Source of the DNA: Tretioscincus oriximinensis
Taxonomy: Eukaryota; Chordata; Lepidosauria; Squamata; Gymnophthalmidae
Direction of reading: 5' to 3'
Assembly: GCA_022410635.1 (NCBI GenBank)
Contig: JAJVDF010000587.1
Span: forward strand, 149,686 to 213,685
Length of the DNA stretch: 64,000 bases
Shown here piece by piece: positions 20,815 through 32,768 of the stretch. Position 1 is the stretch's first letter. Every line of letters begins with the position of its first letter. The notes below the pieces were generated by a model. That model did no database searches, had not been told where the DNA came from, and saw nothing but the letters and a program-made list of their open reading frames with translations. The translations under genes and the position numbers were made by a program.

Positions 20815-20930
20815 CTACTGTAATCTTTTTTTATATTTTTTTATTGTGATCTGCCCTGAGACTTTTGGATGCAGGGCAGAATATAAATGGAAATAAATAT
20901 GGCAAATAAATACATAAACTACAAGGATTG
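20815..20930 (+). mobile_element. L2-like or SINE 3' end
   Basis: ATTGTGATCTGCCCTGAGAC and GCAGGGCAGAATATAAATGG followed by (AATA)n match the GTAAGCCGCCCTGAG..GGGCGGGATATAAAT 3' end seen again at 56262-56360. Confidence 0.55.
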
Positions 20931-21440
20931 ATATTACAATGAAAAATGGTGGATGGTCACACATGATGTGTGCACATGCACACCGTTCCCCTCTCCCCCT
21001 ACGACAAAACATTTTCAGTATTTTAATAAAAGTTGCACAGAACACTTTTTAATGACGTCCAGAATGAGCACAATAAATAATCTATGTCTACTGATCAGAA
21101 ACCCCTTCATGGATCAGTATCTTCTCATGAGTAGAAGAGCTTTCACAGATTACCCAAGAGCAGACAGATCACAGTGGAGAGATCACTTTGAGGACCTCCC
21201 CACTCCATGTGAATACACAGGATAGCCTGCACAGAAATGCTTCACGTTGTGCTGTGCACAAGTTAGCCACAGGTGTGCAACTGATTTTCACACCACCACA
21301 ACATTTGAAGGGAGCTTAAAACGTTTGAATTCACATTCATGCATTCATATTCTTTTGCAGTTGGGGGAAAAGGTGGATTCCGATGGATTTTGAATGTGAG
21401 GAGTCACATCAACAGTGGTTGTTGGGGGTAATCTTCTGTT
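20931..21440. other. Unrecognised sequence
   Basis: No gene or repeat recognised, apart from GAATTCACATTCATGCATTC, which is locally repetitive. Confidence 0.35.
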
Positions 21441-21500
21441 ACCTACCCAGGGACCTATGGTGAAGGGCAGGATATAATAAATAAACAAATAAAGAGCACC
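21441..21500 (+). mobile_element. Short SINE/L2 3' tip
   Basis: GGTGAAGGGCAGGATATAATA followed by (AAAT)n copies the 3' tip of the SINE at 14144-14401; one base more would exceed a safe match, so the edges are approximate. Confidence 0.45.
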
Positions 21501-21532
21501 TGCCTCTTTATAAAGCTTTTTCCCATTAGAAA

Positions 21533-22096
21533 ATCTGGCTGCATTCTCACGAGGATGAAAGAAGCAGTTTTGACAACTGCAAAGTGAATTCAATTCCCTC
21601 CACCGTTTTCTTCTGTTTCAAGCTCCATTTAATCTCCCCCACAAGATTTGCACTGGCTTCTAGAGTTACCATCCGCATTGATTGGGTAATCTGTTTTCAG
21701 AGTGTTCTCATCCTGTATTACGCTCCCCCCCTTTTTTTAACTGCCCAGGTTTCACGCAGATGCACAACTACAGAATATTAATACAGATATTTAATTTTGC
21801 ACAAAACTAGATCACCCCCCAACCCCCAACCCCCCACTTTTTAAAAACACTGCTGCCTCACAAAATTGAGGCATAGTGACAGTGCATGACAGTGTTTCCA
21901 CAAAGGAGTTCCTGCTATGAACAAATTTGGCTGTGCATGGTTATTCCGAATTGGGAGAAACTGCGACATGCGGCTTTGTGAACGATGCATTGCGGAAGCA
22001 CTCCCCCAGTGGATTATAGGGGAATTGTATGCGCCCACTGCAAAGCCACACACTTTTCACTCCCATTCCCCCCCCCCCCAGTGAGAATACAGGCTG
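21533..22096. mobile_element. TIR element, family D, copy 1
   Basis: Terminus GGCTGCATTCTCACG on the left and inverse of GCCTGTATTCTCACT on the right. The same terminus occurs at 58118-58694 and 63714. A large non-autonomous DNA transposon with no transposase is the simplest reading. No duplication could be fixed. Confidence 0.5.
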
Positions 22097-23504
22097 TGTG
22101 TATTTGCCACCAAAAGAAAAACATCCCCCATCAAATATAACCTAACCTATAACACGGGTATTTTAAGGAACTCAAAACCAAATGGAAAGACTTTCCCAGA
22201 TGCCCAAGCAAGTGGAACCTGGTAGCATGCTCTTAGGAAATACCACCCACCCCTTGTAGTTGAATGTGCGTTTGGCTATTGTCGCTTGTTTCCTGAGGGC
22301 TTCAAGTCCTGCAATCTAATACAAAAGGAGAAATGAATAGCCCAGCCTTCCAATGTTTAACCTTTTCTTTGGTAATGCTCATCGTGATTATGCTCAGAGC
22401 TGTCATTTCCTTGTCTTTACTTCACTGAAGCTCTAACTGTGGGCTGCTGCCTATGTATGTTGAATGCTGCTCTTCTGTTGCTAGAAGCGAAGTCTACCAG
22501 TTCCTTATTAATTAGCTTCTGGGCAAGGCAGACTCTGGAGAAATGAGTAGCAACCTTTGCTGTTAAAAGACATCCACTGCTTCAAGACAGTGCTTTTAAC
22601 TGGCATGGACAGATGGAAACACCAGGGGGTACATCAAATTCCTTTTATTCATCTGGTAGTTGGTCATGCACTGCGGCTTGAGGAGTTCAATATGGTTCTT
22701 ATGGAGAGGTTGGAATATTATGAAGCCTAATGAAAATAGTATGCCTTGATGCTCCTTACAAGAACTGACCTTGTTGTAAATGTTCAGAGTGTGCATTTAA
22801 TGTGACTCTGCTGCTTTTCCATCTTGTGGCCTTTGTTACAATAATGAGGCCTCTGGAACATTTAATGTATGGTGTGGTGTGAGTGGTGCTCTAGACTGCT
22901 GTGACCTTTGCAATTCTCCACACTTGGATTGCCCAGTCATTATTGATTCCCTCCATTTACACTCTCAGAGGCGGTTTGGGGAGATCTTGGGAGAGGAAAT
23001 TCCAAAAAAGACTTCATTTTTAAATTGGTTTTTATTTTTGTTACAGCTGTATAAATCAGGGCAGAACCTGTATAAGGATTTTAAGTCCACAGAAACAAAT
23101 CCCAACACGAGGATTTCTATAAAACAGTTTTCTGTAATCCTTGGCCTGGCTTACAGATGAGAATCATAGCCTCAGGTACTCTGGATCAGCAGGGCACTCT
23201 GAGGGCTGTGATCTATGCAAGTCAGTTTCTGGCAGCTTCCACACAAGGTTCTCCTACTGGGTTGATAGGATCATCACAAAGCCTCTGCCATACAAGAAAA
23301 CAGAGAATGTGCTGTCCTCCAGGGTCCCACCTGCGAAAAAGCTCCTTTGACATGGAAGGAGAGGGTGCTGATGTTTTCAGACATCAACACTAAATACCTC
23401 TCCAACGGGATGTTGCTTAGAACCCTGGTGTCTGTTGTGCCACTGCGTGGCTTGGATATGGCGAGGAGACAGCAGCCAACCAGGACTGCAAAATCGCAGC
23501 TGGT
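22097..23504. other. Unrecognised sequence with one GC-balanced open stretch
   Basis: No known repeat recognised. At about 23140-23500 base use is more balanced than the surroundings and overlapping frames of 69-97 codons exist on both strands. None matches a family I know, and one frame runs into CR1, so they are not called as genes. Confidence 0.3.
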
Positions 23505-23612
23505 TGACTTTCTGGGTGAAAAAGAAATACTTTCTCTTGTCCTAACTCTTCTACCCATCAGCTTCAAGGGGTGCCCTCCAGTTCTTTTTCTCTATCACAC
23601 AACACTTTCATA
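23505..23612 (-). mobile_element. CR1 LINE coding fragment
   Basis: Plus-strand CTTTCTGGGTGAAAAAGAAAT and TTCTACCCATCAGCTTCAAG parallel the inverted CR1 region seen at 52441-52500. Short and diverged. Confidence 0.6.
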
Positions 23613-23682
23613 AACATGTCTATTTGTTCAGAGGAGGACTTCTTCTCCTTAATAGCTTCTTCAATGGACTTCCTAATCCCTA

Positions 23683-23797
23683 GTATCTGAAGAAGTAGAT
23701 GTGTCTACAGAAGCTCACCCTGCCTATTTTTTCTTGTTAGTCTTGAAGTGCTAAAAGCCCCCCTTGCTAGACCTTGAAAATTAGAGTTCTGGGAAAT
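23683..23797 (+). mobile_element. Penelope-like 3' tail, copy 3
   Basis: TATCTGAAGAAGTAGATG and TGTTAGTCTTGAAGTGCTA preserve the order of the family. GAAA of the core is changed to AGAA, so the hammerhead-like motif is damaged here. Confidence 0.55.
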
Positions 23798-23961
23798 AAA
23801 TGGTAATCTATTTATTTGAGCAATAATAAGGAAGGTAAATGATAAAACCAGTTATTAGGAACTATTATTTCAGGGAAGGAGGAGAATTTAAGAATATTTG
23901 GTTATGACTGACACTATCAAAAGTAGAAGGTAGCTAAACTGCAATTCCTCATTCTGAATAC

Positions 23962-24045
23962 GTGCCACAGCCTACACTAGCACGTAGATGGCACATTCCT
24001 ATTCTGAGATATAGCCAAGAAGAAGATTCAGTGGGGACGGGGCCA
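23962..24045. repeat. Family A MITE, right half
   Basis: CACAGCCTACACTAGCACG through GATTCAGTGGGGACGGGGCC is one arm of the family A palindrome. Confidence 0.6.
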
Positions 24046-24499
24046 GTGTCTGAGCTATCTTGAAATCAGGGGCGCTATTTGCATAAGTGTCTTCCGCTCT
24101 GCATTTGATTGGCTCTGGCATGCATTTGTTATCCTATTGGAAGGATTCCTCATTTATTCTCTCTTGCTGCAGAACTGAATTGACATATTACATGAAAGAC
24201 TGAAAATGCCTTGTGGCACATACTCAAATTCAGAGCTCTCCAGCCAATTTTTAAGTCCAACTATTTTCAAGTAAGCTAGAAATCTGCTTACCCATTTTTC
24301 TGTGTGTGCCTAAACAAGATTAAATGTGAATGACAGATGGATTCAAAGCAACCCTTTTATGTCGTTGTTAAGTCTCTTAAGCCCTGTGGCTCTCACTGCC
24401 TTTAGTTGGTTGCTGTGTGCAAAGAAACTTGAGCTAAGTGGATCTTTGGACTATTCCAAAACTGTTTTTTCTACATTCCTAAGACATAACTAAGTCCCT

Positions 24500-24600
24500 T
24501 TTCTCGTTGAGCTTAATTCTGAATTTGTCTTGGAATAGGCAGTTGGCTTGTGCATACTGGTACAGGCTATGGCAGCCCCCAAAATATACAGGACTCAGCA
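24500..24600. repeat. Family A MITE, diverged partial copy
   Basis: TTGTCTTGGAATAGGCAGTT and GTACAGGCTATGGCAGCCCC recall the left arm and centre. The right arm is absent. Confidence 0.4.
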
Positions 24601-24875
24601 TCAAGCGGAAAGGGGGGTCACCACTTAGTCTGAAATGAATGAGGGAAAGTGAAGTTAGTGCTATATAAATAACAACAGCAACATGATGTGAACACTACTT
24701 CTATGCTTGTTCAGCAGGCAATAATTAAGAATATTATTGGTTCTTCCCCGCAGAGACCACTAGAAGGCACAGAAGATCATTATAGTCTGGAAGGAAGATG
24801 TGAAAAAAGACAGATCCTTTGTTGCGTCATTTGCTGAAAATGATAATTCATTAGGGAATCAAAAGTAGAAGGAGA

Positions 24876-25015
24876 ATGGTTTTTAATATCCACTTTTCTC
24901 AATCTGGAAGGGCTCAAAATCTTCTGTTCTTCTCGTCACAACAAACACCTTGTGAAGTAGGTATGACTAGTCTAAGGTCACTCAGCTGGTTTCGTGTAGG
25001 AGTGTGGAACCGATT
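24876..25015 (-). mobile_element. tRNA-derived SINE, partial
   Basis: CACTTTTCTCAATCTGGAAG, CACCTTGTGAAGTAGGTATG and GTCACTCAGCTGGTTTC follow the order of the inverted SINEs at 36600 and 44257. The tRNA-like head is mostly missing. Confidence 0.6.
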
Positions 25016-25089
25016 ATCTGATAACCACAAGTCTAGTCTGTCTCTTGATTCCTTTGAGGGCACAATCAGTGATGCTAGTGGTGATAACA

Positions 25090-25190
25090 CATCTGAAAAA
25101 GTAGAAGTTAGTCTCGAAGTGCTACAAGCCCCACTTTCTGGACTTTCTGAACTTTCTGAACTAAGACTACACAGCTATTTCTCTGAAATA
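25090..25190 (+). mobile_element. Penelope-like 3' tail, copy 4
   Basis: ATCTGAAAAAGTAGAAGTTA followed by the conserved GTCTCGAAGTGCTACAAGCC block and GCTATTTCTCTGAAAT. The hairpin segment is deleted. Confidence 0.55.
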
Positions 25191-26311
25191 AAATACCATT
25201 GAGTTTTCCTGTAGTTCATTTTTAGGTGGTGGTAGAAATATTATATTAATATTTCCTAGCTATATGTCCTCAGTTAGACTATATATCTTTACTTACCTAC
25301 ACTGGTGTGTGTGTGGGAAAGAGATAGGTTAAGTTTTCCATGATGATTATATGGGTCTTTTCTGTATGTTACACTACACTATAATTTTGTTTGTAAATAC
25401 TACTGAAGAACTGTATTAAGCTGCATTGTTTAATAAAATTTATTTTAAAAAAATCTTGGTAGTGGTAATGCATAAACTGCCAAATGTTCCTCAAAATTCA
25501 GATTTAAGCTTTGCTTTACTCTCTTGTCTTGTCATTAAGCTAGGGGAAGATAAAGATGTTTTCCATTTATTAGACAAGTAAATGGATGGTTTACTGGGAG
25601 ATGCACAGTGGCATTTGAGTATACCCTTGATGCTGCAAAATCTAATTATTCATTTTATTGATATTTACTTTAAGATATAAAGAGCTAATTTCAGAAGAAA
25701 AAGTCTGACTGCACTTTATGTGTTGAATGACAGAGTGCAATGAAAGAAAAAAATCCCAAATATTGTGCACTTTGGTTAAGGGAAATCCACCAGACATTTG
25801 CTTACACAGAGGAGATACTGCACTTCAGACGCAATGGGGCAGATGGCAGTACACGGTGACACTTTTCTGGCATGCAAATAGAATTTCAAAAACTATAACT
25901 CTTTAGACTAGCAGCTCAGTCACCCACAAAAATTACTTATGACTGTTCCAAGGCCTCCCTTGGCTGATGACCTACTTGGAAGCTCTAAGAAAGAGCAAGA
26001 AAAAAAATCTATTGTCTTCAACTGATCTTTTTTTAAAAAAGGTAAAAGAATGAGACAGCACATCAAAAAGAAACTGCCTTGTTGAAATAACATTTTGTTC
26101 TTGGAATAACAGAAGGCCCTGCTCTGTCTTTGACCGTTAAAAGGTTAGACAAGCATGGAGCCTTCAATTCAGTGCCATGGACCGATAATTTGGCAAAGGT
26201 TTGGATTATTGTGTATCTGAGGTTCTGTCCCAACAGGCTAAAAATGGGACATTAAATGGACTCAGTCAACTCTGGCCCCACTGTTTTTCTTTTTAAACTA
26301 AACTGAAAATA
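25191..26311. other. Unrecognised A/T-rich sequence
   Basis: No gene or repeat recognised. Among the least repeat-dense parts of the window. Confidence 0.4.
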
Positions 26312-26493
26312 CAGCAAAGGAGCTAGTAGCACTTTGAGACTAACTTGAGAAAAGTGGGTGGCATAAGCTTTCGTAGAAGTAGTAGACCTGTCTATGAAAG
26401 CTTATGCCACCCACTTTTCTCAAGTTAGTCTCAAAGTGCTACAAGCTCCTTTGCTGGACTTTCTACTAGACTAACACAGCTATTTCTCTGAAA
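26312..26493. mobile_element. Head-to-head pair of Penelope-like tails (palindrome)
   Basis: A minus-strand copy (26312-26376) meets a plus-strand copy (about 26377-26493) at the hammerhead-like core. The arms GCAAAGGAGCTAGTAGCAC and its inverse GTGCTACAAGCTCCTTTGC pair almost perfectly. Only the plus copy carries the terminal CTATTTCTCTGAAAT. Confidence 0.75.
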
Positions 26494-26789
26494 TAAACTG
26501 AAAATAATTTGGGATAGCATTGATCTCATAGGTACAGGGACTTCTGCTCTCAGTCCAGGTTTACAGAAGTGAATTAATTTCATTTTATCATTAGTCCACT
26601 TCAGACTATATTTGGGTGTGGTCGTCCAACTGTCAAAGGGGCATTTTTAAACTACTGTCAGGGGCATTTTTAAACTACTGGCAAATGGAGATCTGGAGAT
26701 ATGTCTGGATTCATCATGTCTTGGGTCTTAGCTAATAGTAGTGACTATGTCTAGAAGTGAAATTTTCACTAGTCTTGGCCAGCATAATT
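26494..26789. other. Unrecognised, with a short direct repeat
   Basis: GGGGCATTTTTAAACTACTG appears twice back to back at about 26638-26680, a local duplication of roughly 23 bp. Confidence 0.5.
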
Positions 26790-27185
26790 ACATCAATCTT
26801 GAAAGAGCTGTATTGGGTGTTTACCAAGTCCAATTCAAGTTTTGGACTTTACATATAAAACTCTAACTAGTTTGGCCTCTAAATAACTGAACTAATGCCC
26901 TCTCCTATGTACAGTATATTTGCTTAAATGTTAAGATCGCAGTGGAAGACCTGAGGATGTAATTCCACTATGCTCAGAAGCTCAAATACTGGGCACTAAA
27001 CTTTATGTGTACTTAATTGGCAGATGTTAGATGACAATGAAAGAAAGAAAAAAATCTTCCTCAGATCTTTGATATCTCTTCCTCTTAAGGTTATCCTGCT
27101 AAGATGGGAAGGTTTTATTTTAATTTTGCTTTATATTGTTTGCTTGTTTATATTTATTTTTATTTATTTATACTTCTACCCCCCC
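26790..27185 (+). mobile_element. L2-like LINE 3' region (very old)
   Basis: AGTTTGGCCTCTAAATAACTG, cited only as a rough landmark, then GCCCTCTCCTATG, CCTGAGGATG and TTTTATTTTAATTTTGC leading to a (TTTA)n stretch recall the plus-strand end of squamate L2 elements. No frame survives, so identification is tentative. Confidence 0.4.
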
Positions 27186-28564
27186 TATACCCGAAGGTCT
27201 CTGGGTGAGATCTTTGAATATACTCACACTGTTGTTTTGAAGATAATAACTCCTCCAATTTATTAAAATATTTCTTCCTCTGACTTGAATTTTGAAGCTT
27301 TAAGGTTATCTACTGGAATACTACATTATTTACATGGAACCATTCTTCATGTGCATAATATACCTCAATACGTTCCACAAAGATACAGTTACATTTATAT
27401 TGCTAATTTTGGACAGCTTGTATAACACACTGTCTTGCTGTGAGATCTCCCACAGCTGAGCCATATGAGAAAACCAGGGTGCTTATGACTCCTTGACAGT
27501 TTCACAAGTTCTTTTAGATGTGCCAAGATAGAAGCAAGGAGGGTACAAAATAATGACACTAATTCAACTGTGTATTTAAAATAAAATTATAGTTATCTTA
27601 GTGGGTGTCATAACAGGGCAGCAGAAGTGTTTGATGTTTTGACTAAATAAGTGACAGGCAAAATTTAGTTCCAATCTAGGGATATTCATTAGAAACCATA
27701 TACTATTTTGCAGATTGTAGTTGATTGATTGATCTCAGCACTTGCGTCCATCCTTTACTTAAAAGTGACAGGATGGATCACAACATTAATAAAGCAATAA
27801 GCACAGCATACTAAAAACATGCCTCATCCATGCTGGCAGGGTATTTTTTTCCACTGAGGTTTAGATCCATCTGAGCATCTAAAGCCATAAGGACAATCAT
27901 CCTTGGTGGAAATCAGTCTCTTGATAGAGGCAGAAGCTTACACAGAATAAAGAAAGGCTCCTCCACGTTCCTAGCACTTTTGGTTGGATGTCTCTTTTCA
28001 TCGTTTTGATAAGATACTTTTTGTTTGCAGCTACTCATAACAATGCCCATTGCAGAAGTGTAACAGAGAAGAGGGAGTAAATCCTTCTGCAGTGTTTATT
28101 TGTACCCTGTTTCTTCTTTATTCTTACTTCTTATTTAAAGTGGGATGTGTGCTGGATAAGTGCAAGGTCATGTGTACCCCACTCCCATGTCATTCCATCC
28201 ACCAGTAAGGCTTCTTCACCTCTCCTTCTTCTAGCCATTTGATTGTCTGGCAACTGCGTAAGTCTCACTGACAAGCCAAAGGAGAGATTCTTCTCTCAAC
28301 CTTCATTTCACTTTAAGTTCAGGTCTTCTAGCATCTGGTTCAGACTCAAAGACAAAGGGTTAAGGAAGGATCTTTGGTTTTTCCTCTTTCCCCTCTGATC
28401 ATCATCAGAATACCAGAAAGATATGCAAGTATGAGGAAGATAAGTTGAAAACTTGTAAGTGGACTGGTGGAAAGTTCTAGTCTCTGCTAGGGTATGATTA
28501 ATCAGTACTTCTCTAGTAAAAGTAGCATAACTACCAGATAGTGGGAGGTGGGGAATTCTTTTTC
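27186..28564. other. Unrecognised A/T-rich sequence
   Basis: Includes a possible inverted L2/SINE tip near 27175-27215 (CCTATACCCGAAGGTCTCTG). Nothing else recognisable. Confidence 0.35.
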
Positions 28565-29060
28565 TTCCAAGTATGATTCATTCATTCATTCATTCATTCA
28601 TTATCTATATTCTGCCCTATACCCAAAGGTTTCAGGATGTATCAGAATAGAAATATTGTAAAAACAATTACATAGGTTAGTTAAAAATGATAACAGTGCC
28701 TACAAAGGCTCAGCCAAAGGTAACGATGAACAAACATGACTTCACCAGGCATTTCAACATGTACAATGTAGGTGCCTAATGCACCTAAGATGTAAGTCTA
28801 TTCCATAACCTGGGGGCTATTCCATAAGCTCTCCCACTTGATCACATCTCTTTGATGAGTTAAGATAATAGGACCATCAAGCAAGCCTCATCAGAAGATC
28901 ATAGAGTATAAGCAATAAAGTATTGGAGGAGGTCACTTACAAATATGTAGGAACCCAGCCATAAGTCAAAGTTAGTACTTGGCTCAGTAGCAAATGAGCT
29001 GTCAGGGCAGTTCTTTTAGGACCTGCATAGTGTTTGTCCAGCCAGCAACCATGATCAATG
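28565..29060 (-). mobile_element. L2-like LINE 3' region with (ATTC)n tail
   Basis: (ATTC)n at about 28577-28602, then ATTCTGCCCTATACCCAAAG and an A-rich stretch, then diverged equivalents of the antisense L2 3' region (CCATAACCTGGGGGC, GGAACCCAGCC). The minus strand is the element's sense strand. Confidence 0.5.
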
Positions 29061-30558
29061 GTATCCCCATTTCTCAGCAGGAATGGAAGAAAACAACACC
29101 TTCAGTATCTTCATTATTATAGTCATTATTTCAAAAATTGAAAATGCTGGAATTGAAAGGAGGCTGCGAGATTTGCAGGTACATTGAGAATATGAAAGGG
29201 TTGAAAAGTTCAATATTAGTAGAATTTTCATCAGGTTGTCAAGGATGAGTAATAAATGGTTTCATTATCAGAAAGTTTTGGATCCAATTATATGAATGGA
29301 GCAATATCATTTTTATTATTCCTTTTGCAATGATATGAATGAAGCAATATCTTTTCTCCTTTGCGCTGGTAACTTTTTTAAAAAAAGAGAGAGAACATTT
29401 TTACACCTTCCATAGTGACTTAGTTGTAATTAACAAAAATGATATCCAGAACAATTATATCTACATCACTTCCTGTCTTACTTTTATTATAACTTCAATG
29501 AAATGTGTGGGTTGGGGGATGCTATTGTTTCCTAAAAGCAAAGACAACGAATGTGGCAGAAGATAGAAAATGAAGAGAGAAATATGGCCTGGGGAATAAT
29601 AATTTAAATGTTCAGAATAGTTGTATGATAGGGACCTAGTCCATCGTTCCTCATGAACATTATGTTGTTGCAGATCAAATAACACTTTGGAGAGTTCAAT
29701 GACTCCTCCCCCTCATTTGCTGGCTACCTCTACCACCTAAATCCCCATAGATGATCACTGTGCTTTGAATATTGCACAGAAGGATGAGGAGCAGGAGGAG
29801 AATACTATAACTATAAAACTATTGTTGCATTTGTTATTTATGTCTGAATGTGGTGCCCAAAGATGTTTCCAACTAATCATGCTGTCAGCAATGTGTTAAT
29901 AAAGTGATTTATAGCTTTATAACTAGCAACTGAACTAGAACTAGAGAAGCTAACTGGCCAAAATGCCTCTCTTTTATAGTGAACCCCTGAGGCACCTGGC
30001 CAATCAGCTGCCAGCCCAAGTCCCTTCTGGAATGTCCAGCCATAATTAAACTGATCAACAACAAACAGTTGTCCAATGTTCTAAACATTTGAATCTTAAT
30101 ACTCTAAATTAGTAAACAACCGACAACTCCTAGATGTAACGAATGATGCATGCAGTGGAGAAATATGGGAAAATACGTGGAAGAAAGGCTATCTCATTTC
30201 TCCAGCCTTTCCTGGGCCACCTCACACAGAANTGGCCTGTATTGAATGCTCTAGGTCTTGGAGACTAGTTTTTCCCCTTGGCATGTGCANTTACCAAGGA
30301 GAAGAAAGCCAAGTCCCTTTAAGCAGAAATAAAGAGCATAAAGCAAGTTGCATGTTAAGCAGGCAGTAACAACGCTTCTCTATTGCATTGAACTGAGCAT
30401 TTATTCTCATGCATAAGTTAGTTTATGGAGGTACAAACTTAAGAGACCTGATTAGTTAGTTCTGTCATTCCTCCTCTCTCCCATGGTGGAGTACAGTTTT
30501 TATCACCTCACAAAAAGGGATGGTCAAAAGCATCCCCCTTTCTGAAGGGAGGGGTGGA
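29061..30558. other. Unrecognised sequence
   Basis: No firm feature. Around 29884-30050 there is a minus-strand TATAAAAG (29971-29978) and a CCAAT-type box, but no terminal pair or flanking duplication could be fixed. Confidence 0.35.
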
Positions 30559-30990
30559 ACATAAGAACATAAGAAGAGCCATACTGGATCAGGCCACAGC
30601 CCATCAAGTCCAGCATTCTGTGTCACACAGAGGCCCACCAGATGCACCTGGGCAGTCCGAACAGAGGAAAGCAAAATATGCTCCTGTTCATGACTCCCTG
30701 CAAATGGTATTTCAGGAGTCCTGCCTGTTGCTCCATCCCGGAGGCAACATCCAGACATCCATCCTAGTATCCATTTATACCTTTAGTGTCCATAAATCTG
30801 TCTAGTCCTGTCTTGAAACTATCCAAGCTGTTAGCTACCACTACCTCTTCAGGAAGTAAATTCCACAGGCCGATGACCCTCTGGGTGAAAAAATACTTTC
30901 CTTTGTCTGTTCTCACTTTTCTACCCAACAGTTTTAAGGAGTGCCCTCTGGTCCTTGTGTGGAGAAAGGGTGGTCCTTTGTTNTATCCCT
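30559..30990 (-). mobile_element. CR1 LINE 3' end (young subfamily)
   Basis: Starts at the inverted octamers (ACATAAGAACATAAGAAG), covers the full 3' UTR and the last roughly 70 codons of the reverse-transcriptase frame, and stops at a 5' truncation near 30962. It is nearly identical to 52119-52540. Confidence 0.9.
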
Positions 30991-31449
30991 TAGGTTGCTA
31001 TGAATGTTATAGAAAGGTGGTGATCTTCATAATCAGATGACTCCTTCTCGAACATGTGTATTGAAGNATAGGTCACTGATTACCTGTCTTAATCAGCTCA
31101 GGAAAACCATGATGCTAGCTAATTAACTAAAGTAAACAATGAGCATCCTACACTAATTTAACCAAACTTAGAGTCAAACCTAAAGGCNAATTGTATTAAC
31201 TAAAACTAGCTAGAATAAACTTTAAGACAGACTAGCTTTTCTAAATTCATAATNGCAACACCTGGNCTTTAAGGGCTTAGCATTAACAGAACATCAAGAA
31301 CAACTCAATTACATTGTAAAAGTGGAAAAGACAGAATATGGGAAGAGGGAAGAAGATAGGAGGGGACTANCATATGTCATATATGCAATTTGTTTGGTAT
31401 ATATAAAATGTTATTTGTGTTAAATGTAACTCTGATGGTTTCTCCTTAA
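30991..31449. other. Unrecognised A/T-rich sequence
   Basis: No gene or repeat recognised. Several Ns. Confidence 0.35.
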
Positions 31450-31870
31450 TCCAGTGAATATTGAGATTCAATTTCTAATTCCCTTGCCTCTTTGAANTTT
31501 TGGTAGCTTTTAGTTCACCAGTTGCTGAAATCTGGCTTGCAAGATCTTGAGCATTATTTTGCTAATGTGTGAAATGGGTTCAATTGTTTGGTAGTTTGAA
31601 CATTGGCTTCCCTTATATTTGGAGATAACTAATCTATTTCAACCCCACGACCATTGTTGAGTTATTGGCATACTTGACCAGCAGCATCTTTTAGAATTTT
31701 AAATAGTTCNACTGGAATTCCATCAGTCTTGTCAGCCTTGTTGTTTGCAATTATTCCCAATGTCCAGTTGCCCTCCCTTTCTAGGATTTCTGGCTCAAGA
31801 CCAATGGCCACATCATCATCCCAATCAGTAATAAGNTATTTTTANATAGATTTTNTGNGTCTTCTTTCCA
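31450..31870 (-). pseudogene. BovB/RTE LINE reverse transcriptase remnant
   Basis: On the minus strand the sequence decodes in pieces to RTE-clade motifs: a DGIPVELFKILKDAA-like block (31675-31730) and an SKIMLKILQARFQQL-like block (31500-31560), in the order and rough spacing of BovB reverse transcriptase. Frames shift between them and several Ns intervene. Identification rests on recognising the motifs. Confidence 0.65.
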
Positions 31871-32017
31871 CCCCTTCTGTTTNTGTTTTGTTTCTTNTAG
31901 GTTGCTACTATTTTCATCTTTTATAGTGGTAATTTTAAATGAAATATGCCCTTATTTCTCCATTGTTAATTGAAAAGTGATTTCCNCATTCTATTCTTTC
32001 CCCATTCTATTGTTCCT

Positions 32018-32058
32018 GTTGCTGGAAATTGTAGTTCAGGAACATTTGGAGGGCTACC
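32018..32058. repeat. hAT-like arm fragment
   Basis: GGAAATTGTAGTTCAGGAAC and ATTTGGAGGGCTACC copy the arm of the hAT-like element at 3747-4665. Only one arm is present. Confidence 0.45.
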
Positions 32059-32072
32059 AGTTATATACTATT

Positions 32073-32152
32073 TTCAGAGAAATAGCCGTGTTAGTCTAAC
32101 TTGAGAAAAGTGGGTGGCATAAACTTTCATAGACACGTCTACTTCTACTTCA
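32073..32152 (-). mobile_element. Penelope-like 3' tail, copy 6
   Basis: Plus-strand TTCAGAGAAATAGCCGTG is the inverted terminus. The middle of the tail is deleted and it ends in the hairpin region (AGACACGTCTACTTCTAC). Confidence 0.6.
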
Positions 32153-32157
32153 TATAC

Positions 32158-32206
32158 TATGCTCTTCCTACTCCATGGATAGCCAGGCCCCCAACCAATC
32201 AGAACT
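32158..32206 (-). mobile_element. Fragment of the LTR family at 42178
   Basis: CCATGGATAGCCAGGCCCCC and CAACCAATCAGAAC are the exact inverse of the U3 start of the solo LTR at 42178-42865. The Penelope-like tail truncates it. Confidence 0.6.
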
Positions 32207-32659
32207 ACTTCTTTCTACTGCTCACATAAGAATGCCTTCTCATATCTCCTTATTATATTCTGGAAATTTGTTTGTTGAGTTNGTACCTGTATAACATAGA
32301 ACACTGTATAATTGTAGTTGCGAAACCAACGAGAAATAGGTGCCTCTAAACTGCCTCCACTTAAGATTCAAGTGCTGTCACAGAATTCAAGAGTATCTTT
32401 AAATCAAGCACTTGTCTTTGAGGCAAAGTGACCTCATCAAGAATAGGATGCTTTTTTATGAACCAGAAACTCTTAGTTCTTTATAACACAGAAACTCTTA
32501 CCTCTTCCGAATTTAGTTCCAATTTATTGCCCCCTCCCACCAGTTAAGTCCTGGTTTAGTGGTGGTGTATAAATTTCCAGTATTAACTTGCTTTCATTTT
32601 NCATCAAGTCAGAGATAGTTGTGATCCTATTTTTTCTAATGCTTGTTGAGCTTGAGATT
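32207..32659. other. Unrecognised sequence
   Basis: No gene or repeat recognised. Confidence 0.35.
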
Positions 32660-32746
32660 GTTTCATCTAACTCTTTTCTTTTTGTTTTCTTCTTCACCGT
32701 CTTCTCTTTTCTTGTTTTCTTCTTCTCCTTCTCCTTCTTCTTCTTA
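32660..32746 (+). repeat. Polypyrimidine tract (TTC/TTTTC)n
   Basis: C/T run ending in CTTCTTCTTCTTAG. It abuts the palindrome at 32769 and might be a SINE tail, but no body is visible. Confidence 0.75.
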
Positions 32747-32768
32747 GTTTGCATCTGCCCATACTTGT

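Noticed and set aside
29884..30050. LTR-like promoter (TATAAAAG and a CCAAT-type box on the minus strand)
   Set aside because: No AATAAA in a suitable place, no TG..CA ends and no flanking duplication could be fixed.
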